From Tessaracoccus rhinocerotis (lineage in GTDB: Bacteria; Actinomycetota; Actinomycetes; Propionibacteriales; Propionibacteriaceae), in contig NZ_VKKG01000001.1 in assembly GCF_007197885.1 (NCBI RefSeq), positions 828,334 through 892,333 of the forward strand: 64,000 bases of DNA. Reading direction: 5' to 3'. The translations under genes and the position numbers were made by a program. Positions 1-9,462 of this stretch are shown here, piece by piece. The stretch's first letter is position 1, and each line of letters starts with the position of its first letter. The notes beneath the pieces were generated by a model. That model saw only the letters and a program-made list of their open reading frames with translations. It searched no databases and was not told the origin of the DNA.

Positions 1-465
1 GCGCCGAACCGTGCGAAGCTGCTGCGGGAGTGGGTGCAGCGCGGCGGTGGGCTGATGATGGCCGGCGGCTACCTCAGCTTCCAGGGCTTCCAGGCCAAGG
101 CCAACTACCACGGCACCGCCATCGAGGAGGTGCTTCCCGTGGAGATCCTCCCCTACGACGACAGGGTCGAGTCGCCCGAGGGCGTCGAGGGTGAACTCAC
201 CGGCGTCGAGCACCCGGTGGCCGAGGGCCTTGACCAGCAGTGGCCCGCGCTGCTCGGCTACCAGAAGCTGACGGCACGCCCAGACGCGACGGTGCTGGCC
301 ACCGTGGAGGCGCACCCGCTGCTGGTGGTCCGCACGGTGGGCGAGGGCAGGACGCTGGCGTTCGCCTCCGACATCTCGCCCCACTGGGCACCGCAGGAGT
401 TCATGGCGTGGCCCGGCTACGCCCGGCTGTTCGACAACTCGGTGCGCTGGCTGGCCGGCAGCTGA
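1..465 (+). CDS. Glutamine amidotransferase-like protein (GATase1_like), C-terminal part
   Basis: The reading frame is open from the first base, so the gene starts before the window and only the last 154 residues are seen. The fragment has the signature of the GATase1_like family (formerly DUF1355), a class I glutamine amidotransferase/ThuA-like fold: a GGGLMMAGGYLSF strand-turn near its start, KANYHGT, and a C-terminal DISPHWAP stretch. Members are cytoplasmic proteins often found next to sugar catabolism genes, and their substrate is unknown. The nucleophile region lies outside the window, so activity cannot be judged. It converges on purQ with 3 bp between them. Confidence 0.8.
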   Translation, partial: APNRAKLLREWVQRGGGLMMAGGYLSFQGFQAKANYHGTAIEEVLPVEILPYDDRVESPEGVEGELTGVEHPVAEGLDQQWPALLGYQKLTARPDATVLATVEAHPLLVVRTVGEGRTLAFASDISPHWAPQEFMAWPGYARLFDNSVRWLAGS

Positions 466-468
466 GCC

Positions 469-1143
469 TCAGGCGCGGACGGCCAGGAAGTCCAGCACGG
501 AGCTGAAGAACTTCCGGCCGTCCAGCGAGGGGCTCGTCAACTCCTCGACGTTGTGCTCTGGGTGGGGCATGAGGCCGACGACGTTGCCGCGGGCGTTGGT
601 GATGCCGGCGATGTCGTTGGCCGAGCCGTTGGGGTTGTCGAGGTAGCGGAAAACCACCTGGTCGTTGCCCTCCAGTCGCTTCAGCGTCTCCGGGTCGGCC
701 TGGTAGTTGCCCTCGCCGTTCTTCAGGACGATGGTGATCTCCTCGCCCTTGGTGAACGACTTGGTCCACACGGTGTCGATGGTCTCGACGCGCAGGCGCT
801 GGTCGCGGCAGATGAAGTGCTGGTCGACGTTGCGGATCATGGCGCCGTCGAGGAGGTGGGCCTCGCACAGCAGCTGGAAGCCGTTGCAGATGCCCAGCAC
901 CGGCATGCCCCTGTTGGCCGCGTCGATGACGGTGTCCATGATGGGGCTGAACCGGGCGATGGCGCCGCAACGCAGGTAGTCGCCGTAGGAGAACCCGCCC
1001 GGCAGAATGATGGCGTCGACGCCGTCGACGGAGTCGGACCCGTGCCACAGCGGCACGGCCTCGGCGCCGCAGAGTTCCACGGCGCGCAGTGCGTCGTGGT
1101 CGTCGAGGGATCCGGGGAAGGTCACCACCCCGATGCGGGGCAT
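469..1143 (-). CDS. purQ: Phosphoribosylformylglycinamidine synthase, glutaminase subunit PurQ
   Basis: 224 residues, the usual length for PurQ. It hydrolyses glutamine and passes ammonia to PurL in the fourth step of purine synthesis. The class I amidotransferase nucleophile sits in GICNGFQLL, the oxyanion region in [14 protein letters not shown], and the catalytic His/Glu in PHPEHNVE near the C-terminus. Its ATG overlaps the purS stop by one base (TGATG), so translation is coupled. No purL follows: the next gene downstream is on the other strand, so the large subunit must be encoded elsewhere. Confidence 0.97.
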   Translation of the reverse strand: MPRIGVVTFPGSLDDHDALRAVELCGAEAVPLWHGSDSVDGVDAIILPGGFSYGDYLRCGAIARFSPIMDTVIDAANRGMPVLGICNGFQLLCEAHLLDGAMIRNVDQHFICRDQRLRVETIDTVWTKSFTKGEEITIVLKNGEGNYQADPETLKRLEGNDQVVFRYLDNPNGSANDIAGITNARGNVVGLMPHPEHNVEELTSPSLDGRKFFSSVLDFLAVRA

Positions 1144-1382
1144 CAGTCGGTCACCACTTCGAAGGACTCGATGACGGTGTTGGCGAGGAGCCGCTCGGCG
1201 GCCTCCTCGATCTCGGCCAGCTTCTCGGGGGTCACGTCACCGTCGACCTCGATCTCGAAGCGCTTGCCCTGACGGACGCTGAGGCCGTTGAACCCGAGGC
1301 GGCCGAGGGCGCCGGTAACAGCCTTGCCCTGCGGGTCCAGGATCTCCGGCTTGGGCATCACGTTGACGATCACACGACTCAT
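1143..1382 (-). CDS. purS: Phosphoribosylformylglycinamidine synthase subunit PurS
   Basis: 79 residues, typical of PurS, the small bridging subunit that docks PurQ onto PurL. It begins [19 protein letters not shown], the standard PurS N-terminal strand. The frame is open 29 codons further upstream, but that stretch does not look like PurS. The ATG at 1382 is also placed exactly 7 nt downstream of a TATTGT -10 box, so I chose it and expect a leaderless transcript. It forms an operon with purQ. Confidence 0.95.
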   Translation of the reverse strand: MSRVIVNVMPKPEILDPQGKAVTGALGRLGFNGLSVRQGKRFEIEVDGDVTPEKLAEIEEAAERLLANTVIESFEVVTD

Positions 1383-1395
1383 GCGAGCCACAATA
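1383..1395 (-). promoter_or_regulatory. Leaderless promoter of purSQ (-10 TATTGT)
   Basis: On the minus strand TATTGT (1395-1390) is followed by 7 nt and then the purS ATG. This is the spacing expected when transcription starts at the start codon. There is no Shine-Dalgarno sequence. No convincing -35 element is visible. Confidence 0.55.
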
Positions 1396-1446
1396 CTGGA
1401 CCGCGCCGCTGCCGCGCCCACTGCGCGTCCGCCCCGGATGGCACAC

Positions 1447-1480
1447 CACAACCCGGAATGGAATCCCATCCCGGGTTGTG
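1447..1480 (-). terminator. Hairpin downstream of the small zinc-ribbon gene
   Basis: A perfect 10-bp stem (CACAACCCGG at 1447-1456 pairs with CCGGGTTGTG at 1471-1480) has an inner 4-bp ATGG/CCAT stem. It lies between the end of the gene at 1521 and the purS promoter. There is no T-run on either strand, which is common for actinobacterial terminators, so this is a probable rather than certain terminator. Confidence 0.5.
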
Positions 1481-1520
1481 CGTGCTCAGTGCGGAAGAAG
1501 CTCGGTGAGGGCTCGGCCGC

Positions 1521-1685
1521 TCAGCCGAAGAGCTTGGACCAGAATCCCCTGCCGTCGCCTGGCTCGGGCGCGTGTCCGGGGCAACGATCGGCCTTCGGGA
1601 CTCGGGCGAATACCTGGTCGACGTGCTGGCCGCATCCGGCCCAGGTGGTCTTCCCGCAGGTCCTGCACTTGACTGCACTGCACAT
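1521..1685 (-). CDS. Small cysteine-rich (zinc-ribbon-like) protein, 54 aa
   Basis: A short frame starting MCSAVKCRTCGKTTWAGCGQ and ending in FWSKLFG. It holds Cys residues at 2, 7, 10, 18 and 34 plus several His, including CxxC, AGCGQH and CPGH groups that look like a zinc site. An AAGGAGA ribosome site lies 6 nt before the ATG, which makes this the best-supported start nearby. Very similar short proteins are widespread in actinobacteria but have no assigned function. It stands alone between purS and the CoA-disulfide reductase fusion. Function unknown. Confidence 0.8.
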   Translation of the reverse strand: MCSAVKCRTCGKTTWAGCGQHVDQVFARVPKADRCPGHAPEPGDGRGFWSKLFG

Positions 1686-1751
1686 GTTGTTTCTCCTTGG
1701 TTCGTCTACTGCTTGTTGGTTCTTGGTTCTTGGTGGTTGCGTCGAACGGCT

Positions 1752-3473
1752 TCAGTCGCCGACGGTCACCCTCTGGGAGGGTTCGATGGGGGTGGTGTGG
1801 AGACTGGGGCTGCCGGTCTCCAACAGGTCGTCCAGCCCCGGCCCCAGGGCGGCGCGCAGCGTCAGCATGCCGCCGGACAGGTTGGCCGAGTCGAAGCCGG
1901 CCTGGGCGAGTTGGCGGTGTGCCAGGTAGGAGCGCACACCAGATGCACACATGACACGCACGGGGCGGCCGGCCGCAGCGCGTCGGACCTCCTCCATCCG
2001 GTCCCGGAGCTCGACGTGCGGGATGTTCAGCGCGCCCGGCAGGTGTCCGTCGGCCACCTCTTCCCTGCTGCGGACGTCGAGCAGCAGCGCGCCGTCGGTG
2101 ACCACGTCGAGGTCCGGTGCGTGCCACAGCCGCAGCGTCCCGTCCAGGACGTTGGTGGCCATCATCCCGGCCATGTTCACCGGATCCTTGGCGGAGCCGT
2201 AGGGCGGCGAGTAGGCCAGGTCGAGGTCCACCAGGTCCGCCACCTTCAGGCCGGCCCTGATCGCAACGGCGAACACGTCGATCCGCTTGTCCACGCCGTC
2301 ACGGCCCACGGCCTGGGCCCCCAGGACCTTGCCGTCGGTGCCGAAGTGGAGGACCAGGTGGATCTGCGAGGCCCCCGGGAAGTAGCCCGCGTGGTTGAGC
2401 GGATGCAGGTGGACGGTGTGGTACTCGATCCCCGACTCGGCAAGTGCCCGACGATTGGCGCCGGTGAGCGCGGCCGTGAGTTCTCCGACGCGGACGATCG
2501 CGGTGCCGAGGGCCGTGGGAACGGTGTGGCCCACGCGCCCCATGACTGCATCGGCCACGATCCGCCCGGCACGGTTGGCCGGTCCGGCCAGCGCGATCGG
2601 CCGACGGGTTCCGGTGACGCCGTCGACTGAGCGGGTGGCGTCGCCGACGGCCCAGATGTGCGGGACGCTGGTCCGTCCGAGCTCGTCGACCTCGATGGCA
2701 CCGGCGACGGATCCGACTCCGGCGGCCTCCCACACCGAGACGTCGGGGCGGACGCCCACGGAGAGCACGATGACGTCCGCGTCCAGACGGGTGCCGTCGG
2801 ACAGGACCACGGTGTCGTGGTCCGGGCCGTGCTCCACCTCGGTCGCGGACCGACCGTCCAGGACGTCGATGCCCAGACGGACGAGTTCCTCACGCACGAG
2901 CCTCGCCATCTCCGGCTCCAGCGGGGGCAGGACGTGGGGCGCCAGCTCGACGACGCTGGTCTCGAGACCACGCATGCGCAGCGCCTCGGCGGCCTCGAGC
3001 CCGATGAACCCGGCGCCGAGCACGACGGCGCGGGCACCGGCCTGCGCCCTGGCCTTCAGCGCCACCGCGTCGGAGACGGTGCGCAGCGTCAGGACCCGGG
3101 TGGAGTCCAGCCCGGGGATGGGTGGGCGCAGCGCCGAGGCCCCGGGGGACACGATCAGCTCGTCGTAGCCGAGCTCGTGGGCGCCCTCGGGATCGACGAC
3201 GGTGAGGGTGCGGCTGACGGGGTCGCAGGCGACCACGTCGGAGTTGATCCGCACGTCCAGTCCGAGCGACTCCCTGAGCTTCTCCGGGGTCTGGACCAGG
3301 AGCGCCTCGGCGTCGGTGATCTCGTCACCGACGAAGTAGGGCAGGCCACAGTTGGCGAAGGACACCTCGGGGCCTCGCTCCAGGACGATGATCTCGGAGT
3401 CCTCCGAGACCCGACGCGCCCTCGCCGCGGCACTCATGCCACCGGCCACTCCCCCGACGACGACGAGCCTCAC
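1752..3473 (-). CDS. CoA-disulfide reductase-like flavoprotein fused to a rhodanese domain
   Basis: 573 residues. An FAD-dependent pyridine nucleotide-disulfide oxidoreductase (about 1-450) is followed by a rhodanese domain (about 465-555), the CoADR-Rhd/Npsr architecture. The first dinucleotide-binding motif is VVVGGVAGGMSAA. The single redox Cys is Cys42 in SFANCGLPYFVG, as in CoA-disulfide reductases. The NAD-binding motif is VVLGAGFIGLEAAEAL. The rhodanese active site Cys is about residue 509 in CASGVRS. Family members reduce CoA persulfide/polysulfide with NAD(P)H. The GTG start at 3473 overlaps the thioredoxin stop (GTGA), so the two are translationally coupled. The frame extends upstream, but that part is a shadow of thioredoxin. 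Role in sulfide/persulfide homeostasis is inferred from the fusion and the adjacent CstR-like gene. Confidence 0.88.
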   Translation of the reverse strand: MRLVVVGGVAGGMSAAARARRVSEDSEIIVLERGPEVSFANCGLPYFVGDEITDAEALLVQTPEKLRESLGLDVRINSDVVACDPVSRTLTVVDPEGAHELGYDELIVSPGASALRPPIPGLDSTRVLTLRTVSDAVALKARAQAGARAVVLGAGFIGLEAAEALRMRGLETSVVELAPHVLPPLEPEMARLVREELVRLGIDVLDGRSATEVEHGPDHDTVVLSDGTRLDADVIVLSVGVRPDVSVWEAAGVGSVAGAIEVDELGRTSVPHIWAVGDATRSVDGVTGTRRPIALAGPANRAGRIVADAVMGRVGHTVPTALGTAIVRVGELTAALTGANRRALAESGIEYHTVHLHPLNHAGYFPGASQIHLVLHFGTDGKVLGAQAVGRDGVDKRIDVFAVAIRAGLKVADLVDLDLAYSPPYGSAKDPVNMAGMMATNVLDGTLRLWHAPDLDVVTDGALLLDVRSREEVADGHLPGALNIPHVELRDRMEEVRRAAAGRPVRVMCASGVRSYLAHRQLAQAGFDSANLSGGMLTLRAALGPGLDDLLETGSPSLHTTPIEPSQRVTVGD

Positions 3474-3847
3474 CGGGAGGCCTCCGCGGCCTGGTTCTGT
3501 GCCTCCATCTCGCGCCGCACGTCGTCCATGTCGACCGCGCGGAGTCCCTCGATCAGTTGCTCGAGCGCCTGCGGCGGCAGGGCGCCGGCCTGCGAGTGGA
3601 GCAGGATCCCGTCGCGGAACGCCATCAGGGTGGGGATGCTCATGATCCCGAGCGCCGCGGAAAGCTCGCGGTTCGCCTCGGTGTCGACCTTGGCGAAGAC
3701 GATGTCTGGGTGCTTCTCCGAGGCCTCCTCGAACACGGGCGCGAACCCGCGGCAGGGACCGCACCAGGCGGCCCAGAAGTCAACGAGGACGATCGGTTCG
3801 GAGATGGTCGCCTCGAAGTTGTCGGCTTGCAGTTCGGTAGTTGCCAT
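3470..3847 (-). CDS. Thioredoxin
   Basis: 125 residues, slightly longer than the usual 105-110 because of an acidic C-terminal tail. The active site is FWAAWCGPCRGF, and the cis-proline is in SIPTLMAF. It is a cytosolic dithiol-disulfide oxidoreductase. It is the first gene of a two-gene operon with the CoA-disulfide reductase-rhodanese fusion and probably reduces persulfides or mixed disulfides formed there. Transcription appears leaderless: TATTCT (3859-3854) lies 6 nt before the ATG and overlaps the first palindromic operator. A second thioredoxin is encoded at 54789-55145. Confidence 0.93.
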   Translation of the reverse strand: MATTELQADNFEATISEPIVLVDFWAAWCGPCRGFAPVFEEASEKHPDIVFAKVDTEANRELSAALGIMSIPTLMAFRDGILLHSQAGALPPQALEQLIEGLRAVDMDDVRREMEAQNQAAEASR

Positions 3848-3856
3848 GGTCCCAGA

Positions 3857-3872
3857 ATACCCCCGGGGGTAT
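3857..3872. promoter_or_regulatory. CsoR/CstR-type operator 1
   Basis: ATACCCCCGGGGGTAT is a perfect 16-bp palindrome of the A/T-G/C-A/T type bound by CsoR/CstR-family repressors. It overlaps the -10 box of the thioredoxin promoter, so a bound repressor would block that operon. Confidence 0.85.
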
Positions 3873-3891
3873 ACTGGAGCAAATCGCGACG

Positions 3892-3907
3892 ATACCTATG
3901 GGGGTAT
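3892..3907. promoter_or_regulatory. CsoR/CstR-type operator 2
   Basis: ATACCTATGGGGGTAT is an imperfect copy of the palindrome 35 bp away. It overlaps TATGCT (3905-3910), a plausible -10 box for the regulator gene at 3935, which suggests autoregulation of the repressor and co-regulation of the divergent operon. Confidence 0.75.
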
Positions 3908-3934
3908 GCTGGGCGTGACAAGGGAGGTTGCTGA

Positions 3935-5077
<1,143 letters not shown>

Positions 5078-5078
<1 letters not shown>

Positions 5079-6508
5079 TACAGCACCGCCCCGGGGACGT
5101 AGGCGGCCTCGTCGGGGTTCGCGGTGACGATCTCGTCGATCCGGGCGACGATCCGCGCCACCTGGTCCTGCGCAGTGCCGGCCAACTCCAGCGGGCTGCC
5201 CACCAGGGAGCCCAACTCCTCGCGGCTGAGGCCGAGTCTGTCGTCGGCGGCGAGCCGGTCGAGCAGGTCGTTGGCGGCGAGGCCCTCGCGCAGGTCGAGG
5301 GCGACGGCCACCGCGTGCTCCTTGATGGCCTCGTGGGCCACCTCGCGACCCACTCCGGTGCGCACCGCTGCCATCAGCACCTTGGTGGTGGTCAGGAACG
5401 GCAGGTAACGCTGCAGCTCCGCCTCGATCACAGCTGGGAAGGCACCGAAGTCCTGCAGGACGGTGAGGAAGGTCTCGAACAGCCCGTCGAGCGCGAAGAA
5501 CGCGTCGGGCAGCGCCACCCTGCGCACCACCGAGCAGGAGACGTCGCCCTCGTTCCACTGGTCACCGGCGAGCTCGCCCACCATCGCGACGTAGCCGCGC
5601 ACGATGACCGACAGCCCGTTGACCCGCTCGCAGGAGCGGGTGTTCATCTTGTGGGGCATGGCCGAGGAGCCGACCTGGCCCTCCTTGAAGCCCTCCGTGA
5701 CGAGCTCGAGGCCCGCCATCAGGCGGATGGTGGTGGCGAGGTTCGAGGGTCCCGCAGCCGTCTGCGCCAGGGCGGTGACGACGTCGTAGTCCAGCGAGCG
5801 GGGGTAGACCTGTCCGGTGGAGGTCAGGACGGCCCCGAACCCGAGGGCATCGGCGACGCGCCCCTCCAGCTGGGCGAGCTTGGCTGCGTCCCCGCCGAGC
5901 AGGTCCAGCATGTCCTGGGCGGTCCCGACCGGGCCCTTGATGCCGCGCGCGGGGTAGCGGCTGATGAGTTCCTCGATGCGGCGCAGCGCCACGAGCAGCT
6001 CGTCGGCCACGGTGGCGAACCGCTTGCCGAGGGTGGTGATCTGGGCGGCGACGTTGTGGGAGCGGCCGGTGAGGGGCTGGTCCGCGTACTGGGCGGCGAG
6101 GCGCGCGAGCTGCGAGAGGGACGCGATCACCCGGGTGCGGATGATCCACAGCGAGGCCAGCACCTGGTACTGCTCGATGTTCTCCGTGAGGTCGCGCGAG
6201 GTCATGCCCTTGTGCACGTGCTCGTGGCCGGCCAGCGCGTTGAACTCCTCGATCCGGGCCTTCACGTCGTGCCGGGTGACGCGCTCCCGCTCGGCCATGG
6301 ACTGGAGGTCCACGTCGTTGACAACCCCCTCGTAGGCGGCGATCACCTCGTCGGGGTCGGCGCCTCCGAAGTCGACGCCGAGGTCGCGCTGGGCGCGCAG
6401 CACCTCGAGCCACAGCTTCCGCTCGGCGACCACCTTGGCCTCTGGGGCCCAGACGGCGCGCATCGGCGCGGAGGCATAACGGTTGGCGAGGACGTTCGGC
6501 AGGCTCAT
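5078..6508 (-). CDS. purB: Adenylosuccinate lyase PurB
   Basis: 476 residues, a member of the fumarase/aspartase superfamily. It cleaves SAICAR and adenylosuccinate, releasing fumarate. The family signature [10 protein letters not shown] and the TSRDLTEN and [10 protein letters not shown] segments are present. I start it at the ATG at 6508, 7 nt after a TAAGCT -10 box, rather than at a TTG two codons upstream, since no ribosome site supports either. It is co-transcribed with purC. Together with purS/Q and purD it gives five purine genes spread over 8 kb and interrupted by other genes. Confidence 0.96.
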
Positions 6509-6521
6509 GGGCAACAGCTTA
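6509..6521 (-). promoter_or_regulatory. Leaderless promoter of purBC (-10 TAAGCT)
   Basis: TAAGCT (6521-6516, minus strand) is followed by 7 nt and the purB ATG. The -10 box contains the TAA stop codon of the upstream YchJ-like gene, so the purBC promoter begins inside that gene's end. Confidence 0.5.
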
Positions 6522-6914
6522 TTGCGTCGGCGGGAGTGCCTCCGTGTACAGCCACCTGCCGGCCCGGTACTCGAACCCGGAGCGCTCGTGCATGGTCTTG
6601 GTCCGCCAGTTGTCGCGGTAGGTGGCGACGAACTCGACGACGCCCGTCACGTCGCCCGGCTGGCCGTCCACGACGTCGGCGACCTCCAGCTTGAGCCACT
6701 GGTTACCGCTGGGCAGCACCCGCTGCGGGCGGGTGCGGGGGTGCCAGGTCCGCCACAGGTGGTCGAGGTCACCGATCACGTTGGCCGTGAAGCGCGACCG
6801 CATGACGGCCTCCGCGGTCCAGGCCTTCGCGCTCTGGGTGATGATCGGCTCGCAGCAGGTCCCATAGGTCTCGCCCCCGCAGGGGCAGGGGGCTGCACTG
6901 TCAGGAGTGGGCAT
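6519..6914 (-). CDS. YchJ/UPF0225-like protein with SEC-C motif
   Basis: 131 residues. The N-terminus carries the SEC-C zinc-binding motif CPCGGETYGTCC, followed by an NTF2-like domain of the YchJ (UPF0225) family with LMRSRFTA-type (here VMRSRFTA) and GVVEFVATYRD segments. Family members are small cytosolic proteins without a defined biochemical role. The ATG at 6914 is chosen because the SEC-C motif starts nine residues later; the open frame upstream covers the divergent tspO region. Located directly upstream of purB. Confidence 0.85.
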   Translation of the reverse strand: MPTPDSAAPCPCGGETYGTCCEPIITQSAKAWTAEAVMRSRFTANVIGDLDHLWRTWHPRTRPQRVLPSGNQWLKLEVADVVDGQPGDVTGVVEFVATYRDNWRTKTMHERSGFEYRAGRWLYTEALPPTQ

Positions 6915-6981
6915 GCGGGAATGATGGCACACCTGACCCGGAAGTCGTGTTTGACTGGGGCCACACAGAAGGAGGTCGGAC

Positions 6982-7479
6982 ATGCCCCGAAAGAAGAACC
7001 ACAGCCTCAGTTCGTTCCTGGGCGCAACGGCCGCGGTGGTCACCACGGCGGTCGCCGGTTCCGTGGCCACGGATCCCAAGACGGCCTGGTACAAGTCCCT
7101 GGACAAGCCGCGCTGGCAGCCACCGCCGGCCGTGTTCCCGGTGGCCTGGACGGCGCTCTACACGAGCATCGCCCTGGTCTCGGGCAAGGTCCTCGCCGAC
7201 ACGAAGGCCGAAGGGGACGACGAGCGGCACCGCGACTACAAGGCCGCGCTGGTGCTGAACCTGATCCTGAACGCAGGCTGGAGCTTCGCGTTCTTCAAGG
7301 CCAAGAAGCTGGGGCTGGCCTCGATCGTCGCCGGTGCGCTGGCCGCGAGCTCCGCCGACCTCTCCAAGCGGGCCGGGCAGCAGGACCCCAAGCTGGGCCT
7401 TGCGCTGAAGCCCTACTCCGCGTGGACGTCGTTCGCCACGGCGCTGTCCACCGACATCTGGCGACGCAACCGCGACTGA
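6982..7479 (+). CDS. tspO: TspO/MBR family protein (translocator protein homologue)
   Basis: 165 residues with the five-helix TspO pattern: WYKSLDKPRWQPP before helix 1/2, VFPVAWTALY, LNLILNAGWSFAFF, and a final PYSAWTSFATALS with IWRRN. TspO proteins are membrane proteins that bind tetrapyrroles and are linked to stress and porphyrin handling in bacteria. The N-terminus has an extra basic segment and a helix (FLGATAAVVTTAVAG). A perfect AAGGAGG lies 6 nt before the ATG. Transcribed divergently from the YchJ-like gene, it converges with purD. Confidence 0.9.
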   Translation: MPRKKNHSLSSFLGATAAVVTTAVAGSVATDPKTAWYKSLDKPRWQPPPAVFPVAWTALYTSIALVSGKVLADTKAEGDDERHRDYKAALVLNLILNAGWSFAFFKAKKLGLASIVAGALAASSADLSKRAGQQDPKLGLALKPYSAWTSFATALSTDIWRRNRD

Positions 7480-7483
7480 CGGG

Positions 7484-8710
7484 TCAGTGCGGGATGCCGA
7501 TGTCGGTGCGGTGGAAGCCGTCGGCGAAACCGACCAGGCCCAGCTGGGCGTAGGCGCGTTCCCGGGCCTCCTCGAGGTCCACTCCCCTGCCCACGGTGCC
7601 CAGCACCCGACCGCCGGAGGCCACCAGCCTGTCGCCGTCCAGCGTCGTGCCTGCCTGCAGCACCCAGGCGTCCTGCCCGTCGGCCGGCAGCTCGATGTGG
7701 CCGCCGCTGCGCGGTGTGCCGGGGTAGCCCTCCGCGGCCGAGACGACGACGACCGCCGCGCCGTCGCGCCACTTCAGTTCCCCGACGGAGTCGAGCTCAC
7801 CCCGGGCGGCCGCACGCAGCACCCCACCGAGCGGGGTTTCCAGCAGCGCCAGCACGGCCTGGGTCTCCGGGTCACCGAACCGGACGTTGAACTCGACCAC
7901 CCGCAGCCCCTTCGAGGTGAGCGCGAGACCGGCGTAGAGCAGCCCGACGAACGGCGTGCCGCGACGCCTCATCTCTGCCAGCGTCGGGTCGACGACGGCC
8001 GTCATGATCTCCTCCACCAGGCCCCGGGGGGCCCAGGGCAGCGGTGCGTAGGCACCCATGCCGCCCGTGTTCGGCCCGGCGTCGCCGTCACCGACGCGCT
8101 TGAAGTCCTGGGCGGGCAGCAGCGGCAGCGCGCGCTCACCGTCGCAGATGGCGAACAGGGAGACCTCGGGGCCGTCCAGGAAGTCCTCGATGACCACCCG
8201 GCCGCAAGCTGCGGCGTGGGCGAGGGCCGCAGCGCGGTCGTCGGTGACCACCACTCCCTTGCCGGCCGCGAGGCCGTCGTTCTTGACCACGTGGGTCGCC
8301 CCGAACTCGTCCAGTGCGGCCGCTGCCTGCTCGGGGGTCTCGCACAGCCTCGAGGCTGCCGTCGGGACCCCGGCCGCGGCCATCACCTCCTTGGCGAACG
8401 CCTTCGACCCCTCGAGCACGGCGGCCTGCGCCGACGGGCCGAAGCAGTCGATCCCCGCGGCGACCAGCGCGTCGGCGACTCCCGCCACGAGGGGCGCCTC
8501 GGGACCGACCACCACGAGGTCGACGCCGAGGGCCCGGGCGAGGGTGACCACTGCGTCGGGGTCAGCGGGGTTGATCGCGTGCAGCGTGCCGATGGCTGCG
8601 AGGCCGGGGTTGCCGGGGGCGACGTGGAGTTCGCTGACTTCCGGGTCACCGGCGAGGGCGCGGCCCAGGGCGTGTTCCCGGCCACCGTTTCCGAGGAGGA
8701 GGATCTTCAC
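7484..8710 (-). CDS. purD: Phosphoribosylamine--glycine ligase PurD
   Basis: 408 residues, ATP-grasp enzyme of the second purine step. Motifs: VKILLLGNGGREHALG at the N-terminus, GPEAPLVAGVADAL, the PurD signature RFGDPETQ, and GGMGAYAP. Two GTG starts are possible, 8719 and 8710. I prefer 8710 because it gives the canonical N-terminus and has AGGG 8 nt upstream. It stands alone, convergent with tspO, with 4 bp between them. Confidence 0.96.
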   Translation of the reverse strand: MKILLLGNGGREHALGRALAGDPEVSELHVAPGNPGLAAIGTLHAINPADPDAVVTLARALGVDLVVVGPEAPLVAGVADALVAAGIDCFGPSAQAAVLEGSKAFAKEVMAAAGVPTAASRLCETPEQAAAALDEFGATHVVKNDGLAAGKGVVVTDDRAAALAHAAACGRVVIEDFLDGPEVSLFAICDGERALPLLPAQDFKRVGDGDAGPNTGGMGAYAPLPWAPRGLVEEIMTAVVDPTLAEMRRRGTPFVGLLYAGLALTSKGLRVVEFNVRFGDPETQAVLALLETPLGGVLRAAARGELDSVGELKWRDGAAVVVVSAAEGYPGTPRSGGHIELPADGQDAWVLQAGTTLDGDRLVASGGRVLGTVGRGVDLEEARERAYAQLGLVGFADGFHRTDIGIPH

Positions 8711-8798
8711 GCGGCCCACCCTATAGGCACCACGCCGGCACGACCGTCGCCATCTGGTTCACTGGGACACCACGCAGCCACGACGAGGGAGGCCCCCA

Positions 8799-9377
8799 AT
8801 GACCCGCCGCGCAGAGATCCACAGCGGAGCTACGCTGACCCCCACGAAACGGGAGCTGGTGGTCGACTGGCTGGCCCGGCAGGACTGGTTCACCGGTGAC
8901 CCGGCCGTCATCGAGCAGGTGGCCGCCTTCCGGTTCGTCGACCCCGAGGGTGAGGTGGGTATCGAGACCCTCCTGTTCAACGCCGACGGCTTCGTCTTCC
9001 AGATCCCGCAGACGTACCGCGCCGAGCCGCTCGACGACGACGTGGAGGGCCTCATCGGCGTGCTCGAGCACAGCGAGCTCGGCACCCGCTACGTCTACGA
9101 CGCCATGACCGACCCCGTCTACCTGGCCGAGCTCGAGCGCGTGATCCGCGAGGGCGACACCGCCGTCGAGACCGTCTCGCTGCGCGACGGCAGCGTGAAG
9201 CCGGCAGGCATGGAGATCCGCGGCACGGGCGTCGCCGAGGGCGTGGCGACGGTGGGCGAACTGGAGGTGGTTGGGCTCCTCACGGACGAGCGCTACGAGG
9301 ACGCACCGGGCCGCCTGCTGGGTCGTCTCGTCGACGACGCCGGCACCCGCGAGGTGGTGCTGGCCGTCCTCCGCTGA
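8799..9377 (+). CDS. Stand-alone maltokinase N-terminal cap-like protein (CG0192 family)
   Basis: 192 residues. The centre has the pattern of the cap domain of actinobacterial maltokinases: FQIPQTYRAEPLDDD, LIGVLEHSELGTRYVYDAMTDPVY. The kinase domain that normally follows is absent, and no kinase gene is adjacent. Stand-alone proteins of this type are annotated in actinobacteria as CG0192-related and have no established role. A GGGAGG ribosome site precedes the ATG. The protein is acidic and has no signal peptide or membrane segment. Confidence 0.7.
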   Translation: MTRRAEIHSGATLTPTKRELVVDWLARQDWFTGDPAVIEQVAAFRFVDPEGEVGIETLLFNADGFVFQIPQTYRAEPLDDDVEGLIGVLEHSELGTRYVYDAMTDPVYLAELERVIREGDTAVETVSLRDGSVKPAGMEIRGTGVAEGVATVGELEVVGLLTDERYEDAPGRLLGRLVDDAGTREVVLAVLR

Positions 9378-9410
9378 CGTCGTCCGTCGGCAACTCGCGC
9401 GGCGCCTGCT

Positions 9411-9438
9411 TTGACACCGGCCGCCCACGACGTAGCGT
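9411..9438 (+). promoter_or_regulatory. Promoter with consensus -35 TTGACA and -10 TAGCGT
   Basis: TTGACA (9411-9416) and TAGCGT (9433-9438) are separated by 16 bp, close to the primary sigma consensus. The likely start point is about 9445, with the gene starting at 9463. Confidence 0.65.
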
Positions 9439-9462
9439 GGGATGGTCGGGAAGGGGTGGGAG

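Noticed and set aside
1686-1751. Short TTGGTTCTTGGTTCTTGG direct repeats
   Set aside because: Only two or three imperfect units; no array or spacer structure, so neither CRISPR nor a meaningful tandem repeat.
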